Below, one piece after another: positions 56,401 to 64,000 of a DNA stretch of 64,000 nt. Location of the stretch: NCBI GenBank assembly GCA_964035015.1, contig OZ036011.1, positions 10,456,194 through 10,520,193 on the forward strand, written 5' to 3'. The position numbers were made by a program, and so were the translations under genes. This stretch comes from Corallium rubrum. Its lineage: Eukaryota; Cnidaria; Anthozoa; Scleralcyonacea; Coralliidae. The notes beneath the pieces are model-generated. The model ran no database searches, was not told where the DNA came from, and saw nothing but the letters and a program-made list of their open reading frames with translations. The number at the start of each line of letters is the position of its first letter. Position 1 is the stretch's first letter.

Positions 56401-56746
56401 ACATGTAATTAATAATTTATTATTTACGTTATGTGGTAGTTTGCCAAAGAGCATACATACATATGTAGTCCTTGAGTTAAAACAAACATAGATTCAAATA
56501 AACTGTCAAGCAGTTTATTTAATCTATTTTCACTGCATACAAAAAGTAAATATCTAAAATATCAATACCTAGTCTGAACTCCTTTAGGGATAATATTAGA
56601 AAACAAGATCTCTCCGGCCTTATTGGCAATAATAACAAATGTTGCAATCTTTGCATTTCATAATTTTACACTGTGTATATAGCATATTAATGTGTATATA
56701 AGATTAAGTATAGTCTTGTACGTAGTTTTTATCTAAATAATTAAGT

Positions 56747-56875
56747 ATCTTAGGCCTAAGTCAAACGTCGCTCTTCTCATGCGCTGAACCTAATGAAAAT
56801 GAGCTAAACCTTTGTTTATGCTGATTTGCATCAGGTTCGGCGCATGAGAAGAGCGACGTTTGTCTTACGTAGCGT
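56747..56875. mobile_element. Fold-back element, arms of about 38 bp
   Basis: AAGTCAAACGTCGCTCTTCTC and CATGCGCTGAACC are mirrored by GGTTCGGCGCATGAGAAGAG and CGACGTTTGTCTTA around about 50 bases. Confidence 0.75.
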
Positions 56876-56879
56876 CCCC

Positions 56880-57345
56880 AATTGGTATGTTAAGGCTAAA
56901 ACACATACTTCAATAAAGTTATTATTATTATAATAAAGAAGTAAACAAATACGAGTATACAACAATCTATAGTGCAGGGGAGAAGGAATAGAAAGGAACA
57001 ATAGAACCAATTTAACTTAGTTATGAGTATACAATTAATATAAGAGAGTGAAATATCGTCAAATTAACTAGATTAAAGTGATGGGGGACGTTGCATCTAT
57101 ATGCAAGTTATGCTGCAGTATATATTGGCAAAAAATTCTGACTCCAGGCTTGTTCATCGGAGCATATGCGTCTTTGTCAAAAAGCGCTTTAGACTGAGAT
57201 GTATATACTATATTAATAGTAAGTAGGGTACAATCATCCTAGTTAGTTCAACAATGTTTGAGATTAGTTGACCTGATTTAGTCATAAAATATATACAGAA
57301 CTATACGATATAAAAAAACATTGGTCTACAGGCCTTAAAAAATCT
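56880..57345. other. No recognisable gene
   Basis: AT-rich intergenic sequence with no supported feature. Confidence 0.4.
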
Positions 57346-57349
57346 CTAA

Positions 57350-57540
57350 CTATTTCCTGTCCAAATTGGTCTTTAGTATTTTATTCTGGCTAACGCCAGA
57401 TGATTTTATTCACCTCTGGGGAAGCCCTCGGACAGGAATGAGCTATAAACTATCTCTCTAACTCTTTCCTGTCCGAATTGGTCTTTAGTATTTTATTCTG
57501 GCTAACTATTAGTCTGGTCGCCCTCGGACAGGAATGAGTT
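57350..57540. mobile_element. Two adjacent hairpin MITE copies (CCTGTCC subfamily)
   Basis: The first copy is complete (arms TTTCCTGTCC and GGACAGGAA, core TCTGGCTAACGCCAGA). The second has lost half of its core. Confidence 0.75.
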
Positions 57541-58009
57541 AAAGTATACTTTTACCAGTACGAAAAAATTTAAATTATACAGCAATTATGCACTACTGAA
57601 AGAGGTAAATACTTTAGTAAAATCCCTCACTAAAATTCTGCTGATCAACTTCGAAGATATAGACTCGTATCCCCTGTCGATAAAAAAATAACCGTATATA
57701 GACACGATAAACTGTGGAGAATGTCCATGAAAATATCCATAATATATACGCAGGATAGAATTGTATTCGTCCGCCATTTTCTGTGGTATTTCTAGAGTCA
57801 AATTGGAAACATTCTTCTGAACTCAAGGCGAAATTCTAGTCTGATAATTCAGTACACCGAGCAGGAATCGAATCAGGATCGCAGATATGAAAGGACTAAA
57901 AAATCGTGTGTTAAACACTGTGCTATATATAAAAACACTTCTAATATGTCTTCTAAGAGCCTATTTGAAACGCACCTGATCTCAAGGGTGGGTGAGGTCT
58001 ACCATAAAT

Positions 58010-58175
58010 AGTTATAAACATTCAGTTGTCTTTCAGCAGCGTATATATGTACAGAATAGTAATTTCAAATGAAGTCGAATCACTGCTGTAGATCCATCCA
58101 CTCCCGGTTGGGGCAGTCAGAAAACATTTCTCTACAGCAGTGATTCGACTTCAGTTGAAATTATTATTCTTTTTC
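58010..58175. mobile_element. SINE-C-related inverted repeat
   Basis: AATTTCAAATGAAGTCGAATC and ACTGCTGTAGA are mirrored by TCTACAGCAGTGATTCGACTTC around GGTTGGGGCAGTCAG, the segment that follows the tRNA-like head at 60650. A tRNA-like B box (GATTCGATTCCTGC, minus) lies at about 57860-57880. Confidence 0.6.
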
Positions 58176-58300
58176 ATAAATAGTGTTTGACAAATCATGT
58201 AAATCTTAAGTGTATGAAAATGTGAGTATATCACTCAACACTCACATTTGTAACATTGTGTAAGCATGTTCTTATGTACTGTAGTCTTACGTGGAACAAT

Positions 58301-58666
58301 AGGGAGCTTAAGCAAATACAACGCGAACGTCGAAGACAACGTCCTTAATACAATAGATTTTCCTCACACAACAAAGAAAATGAATAATTTTTAGCCCCAA
58401 GAGTAATCCTAACGCCGTCCTCGTTCTACATACAACGTTATTCAGATCATTTTCACGTCTTCAGGGCGACGGTAACTCTTGAAACGGCGAAACCTGTTAG
58501 TTGAGTTTGACTTCAAACTGTGCGACAAAAATCCTTTTAGAACTCTGAAGCTTTTGAATGTCGGAAAACATAGTTTATGTATTCAATACTACGCAAATGA
58601 TTCGTGGTTTCTGCTAGATACTGAACTTTAGATTGCCCTTGCCGTCCTAGCTTGCTTAAGCTCCCT
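58301..58666 (-). mobile_element. MITE with AGGGAGC/GCTCCCT ends, 3-bp target duplication, copy 2
   Basis: The ends AGGGAGCTTAAGCAA and TTGCTTAAGCTCCCT pair; AAT flanks both sides. The interior (AGAAAATGAATAATTTTTAG, CCCAAGAGTAATCC) is the reverse complement of the 19291 copy. Confidence 0.8.
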
Positions 58667-58749
58667 AATGCGTATGTTGGACGAGGATGATAAAAAGACC
58701 GATAGATAAACATGTTTTTAATCAGGTATATAGTTGTATCATGTAACAG

Positions 58750-58870
58750 GAAATCTTTCCTGTCGGTGGATTTTCTTTGTGTCGAGTATAAAATTGTCTA
58801 TCGTTAGCCAGGGAAGAGTTGAGAGTCTGATGTTGCCCAGAAACATGCGCCCTATAGAAAGGGTTAAGTT
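58750..58870. mobile_element. Degraded hairpin MITE copy
   Basis: TCTTTCCTGTCGG, GAGTATAAAATTGTC, ATCGTTAGCCAGG and a distal GAAAGGGTTAAG keep the family order. Confidence 0.5.
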
Positions 58871-58924
58871 TTCAGCTAAAAATTATTCTAAAACTTGAAG
58901 GCTTACTGATATGCACTGCATTGG

Positions 58925-59335
58925 CACATCTATCATCATTCATCGTCGTCGTCATCATCATGATCATCATTATTCTTATGATGATCATCATTATCATCAT
59001 CATTCATTATTATCATCATCATCATCATTGTCATCATCATTATCATTATCATCATCATCGATCATTATGATCATCATCATCATTATTATTATTAAGATTA
59101 TCATCATCACCGTTATGATTATCATTAACATCATTATGATCATTATCATCATCATCACCGTCATCATTATGATCATCATTATTATCACTATCACCATCAT
59201 CATTATCATCGTCATCATTATGATCATTATTTTGATGATTATCATTATCATCACCGTCATGATTATGATCATTATTATTATTGTTATTATTATGATCATC
59301 ATCACTACCACGCTTCTCTTCTTTTTCTTCTAATT
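58925..59335. repeat. (ATC/ATT)n low-complexity array
   Basis: About 400 bases of ATCATC, ATTATC and ATGATC mixtures, ending in a TTC-rich run. The long Ile-rich or Asp/Asn-rich frames are artefacts. Confidence 0.9.
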
Positions 59336-59544
59336 CCTTTTCTTCTTCTTCATTCTGTATCAGCGAAGCACTTATTTCAAAATAGAACGTCATTTCTTGT
59401 AATTTGTGTTAATTTCTGTGTTTTTCCCCAGACCGATATAAAAAAACACATTTTCTCTTAATTCTGCTGAAATTGTATAGATCAGATTTCATAACTTCTG
59501 TCACATTTTTACTCCCGCTTTTAAAACATTCTAGTCAGAACGTT

Positions 59545-59680
59545 TCTCTCTGACGAAGGGCCTTCGCTCGAAACGTTAGACTCCTACGTTCTCTGTTTCG
59601 GCAGTATATCTAACCTTACTGTATTTCGATTGTTTGTTTCTACACTGCCTACGCAGCACGCTACTTTTATTTTCTAAATT
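59545..59680 (+). repeat. CGAAACGTTAGACTCC repeat, single copy
   Basis: CTGACGAAGGGCCTTCGCTC, CGTTCTCTGTTTCGGCAG and CACTGCCTACGCAGCACG match the units at 28440-28800. Confidence 0.8.
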
Positions 59681-59699
59681 TCAGTTGTTTTGGCTGTAC

Positions 59700-59830
59700 A
59701 AGTTGTCGTAAGCTAAACACAGAAAACTCTGAGCTCCAGACGGGACTCAAACCCACAACCTTCCGAATATGCCATAGCTGGACGCTCTGACCATTGGGCT
59801 ACTGGTCCTCAGTTGGCTCATGGCAGGCCC
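59700..59830 (-). mobile_element. tRNA-derived repeat head (SINE-D)
   Basis: On the minus strand, GTAGCCCAATGGTCAGAGCG (A box) and GTGGGTTTGAGTCCCG (B box) are correctly spaced. The acceptor ends do not pair well, so it is a SINE head rather than a tRNA gene. Confidence 0.6.
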
Positions 59831-60598
59831 AACGTTCTAATTGATACACCACTGATTACTTTCGAAACGATAAACTATCCTGTTCAGTATTTATTTCTAC
59901 AGCAACTGTTTATCATTTCTTTGTTTTTGTTCAACAAAGCGTCTTTTTGGCAGCCGCAAAAGAACTTGATAAGAATCTTTCTTGAAGTTTCTTCCTGTTT
60001 ACCAAACCCACTCCTGGCTGACGTTCATTCCCTTGCCTCGAACTAAGAGATGCTTTGACGCGATGGTGCGGTTTACCACCCCATAATTACGCACAATTAG
60101 TTCGATTGCCTTTGTTAACACTTAACGGAATTCCTATATAGTCACGCCATCCAGTCGCATGGCTTTCCGTTGCCTAGAAACCATTTCCAGCTTTTCGAAC
60201 AGTTCTAAAACAAAAAGAAAACCCATGAAGGCAACTTCGTCGGATATGTTGTCGATTTTTTTTCTGGACATGCATGTACATCCATAGCAACACTTCTAAA
60301 AGAGCTAACCTAGGAGGAAATAGCCTCGTTTCTGGATCCCTATTCTGTTCAAATAATTGGTGCACGTTAAGTACATCAATTACTTACCCTGAGTGACCTT
60401 GACTAACACCTACTTATTTAATGACTATAGCCCTCTCTTCTTTGGCTTTGCCAAGATCTTATCTGTCCTTCTAGGCGATACTGTTGACTATTCGAGGTCA
60501 ATTAGACGAAGGCGTTTTTCATATAGTGAATTAATAAAAGTAGTGTGCTGCGTAGGCAGTGTTGAAAGACAAATCGAAATATATATAGTAAGTGAAAA

Positions 60599-60745
60599 AG
60601 AAGAATTTCAAATGAAGTCGAATCACTGCTGTAGAGAAAAGTTTTCCGACTGCCCCAACCAGGAATCGAACCCAAGGTCTCTAGTTTCACGTACCAGTGC
60701 TCTACCACTGAGCTATTGGGACTCCCGGCTGAGGCAGTCAGAAAA
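60599..60745 (-). mobile_element. tRNA-derived SINE (SINE-C)
   Basis: Minus-strand CCCAATAGCTCAGTGGTAG (A box) and TTGGGTTCGATTCCTGG (B box), then CTACAGCAGTGATTCGACTTC. The 3' body is mirrored in the palindromes at 58010 and 60847. Confidence 0.7.
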
Positions 60746-60846
60746 ATCCATATATATTATATATCGCACACATTACCGTGGCTCATCGGGGGATATCTAA
60801 TCCACCTGAACGAAGAGTTGGGTATCTTTCTCCAAGCCAATGTAAG

Positions 60847-61017
60847 TTATTAAATATTCAGTTGTCCTTCAGCAGCGTGAATACGAGAAGAAGAAGAATT
60901 TCAAATGAAGTCGAATCACTACTGTAGAGAAACTTCTCTCTACAGTAGTGATTCGACTTCATTTGAAATTCTTCTTCTCGTATTCACGCTGCTGAAGGAC
61001 AACTGAATATTTAATAA
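60847..61017. mobile_element. Near-perfect 171-bp palindrome from SINE-C 3' body
   Basis: The arms TTATTAAATATTCAGTTGTC ... GCAGCGTGAATACGAGAAG ... GTCGAATCACTACTGTAGAG and their complement meet around GAAACTTCTC. The arms are practically identical, which implies a recent event or arm-to-arm correction. Confidence 0.88.
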
Positions 61018-61019
61018 TA

Positions 61020-61500
61020 TATAGTAAGGTTTGATATACTGCTAAAACACGAATTCACCCTAAAGCAGTCTAAAGAAAACAGGGGCTCTGGAAGCTTTTC
61101 AAAGTTGTGGGTGTCCTGCGTCTTGCAGAATGCCATAAACAGGGCCACGCCCTTCAGGGAATATAATAGATAGCTAATAACTATATATACATAACATACA
61201 AGATAACATCACAAGTTCACAACAACCTTCAAGAACGTTTAAAAAAAATATTAAAAAAAAAAGTATTATGTATAAAAAAACGTGTCAACTACTACTACTT
61301 CGTGTCAACATTCAACTACACCAATATCAATTCGTTTAAACTTTGCTAAAATATTGTGGGTGTCCTTCTTATGTGCGGGTGTCTGGACACCCGCTGCTTC
61401 CAGAGCCCCTGAAAGAAAAAGCAATCTAAGGCAATCTAAAGCAGTCTAAAGCAGTCTAAAGCAGTCTAAACGTTTCGAGCGAAGGCCCTTCATCAGCGAG
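61020..61500. repeat. CGAAACGTTAG-type repeat remnants around the CAGTA array
   Basis: ATAGTAAGGTTTGATATACTG near 61020 and AAACGTTTCGAGCGAAGGCC near 61466 are inverted parts of the repeat at 28440. Between them are GCAGTCTAAA micro-repeats. Confidence 0.5.
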
Positions 61501-61502
61501 AA

Positions 61503-62167
61503 ACGTGCAGTACAGTACAGTACAGTACAACCCAGTACAATACAACACAGTACGGTACGGTACAGTGCAGTGCAGTACAGTACAGTACAGTACAGTACAG
61601 TACAGTACAGTACAACCCAGTACAATACAACACAGTACAGTACGGTACGGTACAGTGCAGTGCAGTACAGTACAGTACAGTACAGTACAGTACAGTACAG
61701 TACAGTACAATACAGTACAGTACAGTACAGTACAGTACAGTACAGTACAGTACAGTACAGTACAGTACAGTACAGTACAGTACAGTACAGTACAGTACAG
61801 TACAATGCAGTACAATGCAGTACAATGCAGTACAATGCAGTACAGTGCAGTACAGTGCAGTACAGTGCAGTACAGTGCAGTACAGTACAGTACAGTACAG
61901 TACAGTACAGTACAGTACAGTACAGTACAGTACAGTACAGTACAGTACAGTACAGTACAGTACAGTACAATGCAGTACAGTGCAGTGCAGTACAGTACAA
62001 TACGGTACGGTACAGTACAATGCGGTACGGTACGGTACAGTACGGTACAGTACAATACAGTACAGTACAGTACAGTACAGTACAGTACAGTACAGTACAG
62101 TACAGTACAGTACAGTACAGTACAGTACAGTACAGTACAGTACAGTACAGTACAGTACAGTACAGTA
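61503..62167. repeat. 665-bp CAGTA pentanucleotide array
   Basis: About 130 units of CAGTA with variants (CAATG, CGGTA, CAGTG, CAACC, CAATA) that recur in blocks: for example, CCCAGTACAATACAACACAG occurs at about 61530 and 61615. All frames on both strands are open (Gln-Tyr-Ser-Thr-Val or Tyr-Cys-Thr-Val-Leu) for this reason. Confidence 0.95.
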
Positions 62168-62459
62168 TATTGAATTATATTTACAATATATAGTTTGTTT
62201 AATCTTAAATGATATATCGTATCTTACATATTATACATTACATTTTTCATTCTAATTTAGATCTAAGCTGTCATCAAAGACATTGTCTTGATGTAACGAT
62301 GTGACACGTCGAAACCCAAATGGATAAACAATTTATCTATTAAAGTAATTCAACAGCAAGAGGGTAGTACAGAAGGGTAGTCATAAGGTGAGTGCACTTA
62401 ATTTTTACCTATTCTTCCAAAGATGCATGTCGATGCAAAGAATATATTCATTAGATTTT

Positions 62460-62595
62460 AACTACGCGTGTTTATCACGTGACCACGCGTATTTAGCACG
62501 GGGCCAGTGGACCACGCGTGTTTAGCACGCGACTACGCGTTTTTAGCATGGGACCACGGGTGTTTAGCGTGCGACCACGCGTGTGTAGCACCGTA
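62460..62595. repeat. 22-bp minisatellite with ACGCGT in each unit
   Basis: About 6 units of GACCACGCGTGTTTAGCACG with small changes, CpG-rich in an AT-rich setting. Confidence 0.85.
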
Positions 62596-62635
62596 TTTCA
62601 TGGTGTAGTGGCCGAAGCAAAGGGCATGGGTTCTA

Positions 62636-62795
62636 CTAGACTTGCTCCAAGTCTGCCTCTTGGTTGTTTCGGGCCGGGTTTGTTTCGAGTGGATTTTATT
62701 TACAAAATGCCTCCCACACATTTTGTAAATAAAACCCATCTCGAAACAAACCCGCCTCGAAACAACCAAGAGGCAGACTTGGAGCAAGTCTAGGG
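62636..62795. mobile_element. Palindromic element, arms of about 75 bp
   Basis: CTAGACTTGCTCCAAGTCTG, CCTCTTGGTTGTTTCG and ATTTTATTTACAAAATG on the left are mirrored on the right around CCTCCCACA. Open frames on both strands are palindrome artefacts. Confidence 0.85.
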
Positions 62796-62799
62796 ATCT

Positions 62800-63680
62800 A
62801 CGCTTAGTAGAAATAGCAGCTCAACCGAAGTTCAACTAAAAGTTATTCTGTGAAATGTAAACTTTTCGTCTTTAATATATTCAGGCAGTAAATTCAAGGC
62901 GGAAAAAATCGTAAATATAGACGCCTCCTCCATATTCTACAAATCCGCAAACCCCACGGCCACAGTCATATGGCGGCATTGTTTTTTTATTACGTCATTG
63001 CTCGCTTTGGAACGGTTCTATAAATCATTGACCATATAAACTTAAATAACTGTTTTTACATCCGAATATCATTAAAAAGTAAACAATAGCTTTCTTTTTA
63101 TAGTCAATTCATTATGCAACGATAGGCATATTGCTGCAGGAAAAAAGTATTTTACTAGTTTCCCCTTTTTCGTTCGAGAAGTCTTATTTTCTCATTGTTT
63201 ATGTCGTTACTTCGAAATAACATCCTGTATTTACAGCCCACGTTTGCCAACACCTTGCTATATATCGTAGTACTTAAAAGCTTGCTTATTACAATAAAAC
63301 ACGATTTTAATAGAAACAATGATATGGTATTCCATTATCGTCCATATTGCTCCATGAAAAAAAGTATTTTGTTGTGTCCTTGATAACTTAATATGTTCTC
63401 TTTATGTTTATTTTGTTACTTCTGAACCAACATCCTGTATTCGCAACCCACGTTTAGTGGCAACACTTTTGCATATTGTGGTGCTTAAGCGTTGTTATGA
63501 ACTTAGCCACCCCTACGCATCTACCAGAAGTTCCTTTTTTTGTTTCCATTCACCCATGCATGCACCGCTTTATCAGTATTCGCAATTATGTGCATGACTC
63601 ACTGATGGTCTTACTACGTTGTAACGATTTGTGGGCGTCTGTAAACTGAACAGACAACAAACTGAAAACTGAACAAAACA
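62800..63680. other. Diverged tandem duplication of about 215 bp
   Basis: Blocks at about 63128-63290 and 63347-63500 share GAAAAAAAGTATTTTG, GTTACTTC, ACATCCTGTATT and CCCACGTTT in the same order. No gene is recognised. Confidence 0.5.
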
Positions 63681-63682
63681 AC

Positions 63683-63862
63683 AGAGCATTGCATTAGAAT
63701 TGCAAGGTCGTGGGTTCAATTCCTGCCGGAAGGCCTGTGTAGTTGCATTTTTCGCAACTGGTCCCGGTCTGGTCTTAAAATGTATATATTCTGCACTCGA
63801 ATTTTCCTTCACCCAAAATCCTGAGAACATGCTGTGTAATCGAGTGAAATGCCCAATATAAC
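63683..63862 (+). mobile_element. SINE-A, copy lacking the A box
   Basis: It starts within the head (GCATTAGAATTGCAAGGTCG), keeps the B box (GGGTTCAATTCC) and the full body and end block (TTTTCCTTCACCCAAAATCC). Confidence 0.82.
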
Positions 63863-64000
63863 TTAAAAAATGGAATCTATTTGTTTTATATACAATAAAA
63901 ATTTAAAACTTAGCGTTGTTAGCAATTTAGAACTGTTTTTATAACGTCGTAAATTCTAAATCCATGTCGGTTACCATTATGGCTGCTTTTGAATCACATT

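Noticed and set aside
61446..62255. Open frames of up to 222 codons on both strands
   Set aside because: The CAGTA pentamer leaves all frames open. There is no start context, composition or domain to support a protein.

Overview
The window looks like a stretch of an AT-rich animal genome, most likely from a cnidarian or another early-branching marine invertebrate. The animal call rests on four SOX group E transcription factor genes and on abundant tRNA- and 5S-derived SINEs, LINE ends and short inverted-repeat DNA elements. The cnidarian call is an inference from the general style of the repeats and cannot be proven from the sequence alone.

Only four genes can be supported. All four are uninterrupted, intron-free open reading frames for SoxE-like HMG-box proteins: gene A (9493-10512, minus), gene B (31853-33034, plus), gene C (43776-44930, minus) and gene D (49773-50813, minus). 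Each has a short N-terminal segment resembling the SoxE dimerisation domain, then an HMG box beginning RPMNAFM, then a long low-complexity tail unlike those of its neighbours. All four share two unusual changes in the DNA-binding face: Tyr in place of the near-invariant SOX Trp (FMVY or FMLY instead of FMVW), and Ser-Tyr in place of the usual His-Asn (LSY instead of LHN). Together they look like a lineage-specific expanded cluster of variant SoxE factors. C and D are neighbours on the same strand. Plausible core promoter elements (TATA, CRE, CCAAT, octamer, AP-1) and poly(A) signals flank several of them.

The remaining roughly 93% is non-coding and crowded with repeats. 1-9 kb: SINE fragments, a TIR element, a hexanucleotide array behind a LINE end, and palindromic elements. 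10.5-28 kb: SINEs, TA-, TTAA- and 3-bp-TSD elements, a GCTGT array, a G-rich stretch, a 607-bp Mutator-like element with a perfect 9-bp target duplication, and two tandem arrays of about 120-bp units. 29-30.9 kb: a 1.9-kb TTGG array with higher-order structure, about 0.9 kb before gene B. 34-43 kb: SINE, LINE and palindromic elements, a hAT-like element with a perfect 8-bp target duplication, and microsatellites. 45.5-46.4 kb: a minisatellite of about 66-bp units upstream of gene C. 47-64 kb: large fold-back elements, SINEs, a LINE end and a 665-bp CAGTA pentanucleotide array.

Most long open frames outside the four SoxE genes are products of these tandem repeats. No real tRNA, rRNA, CRISPR or viral gene was found.
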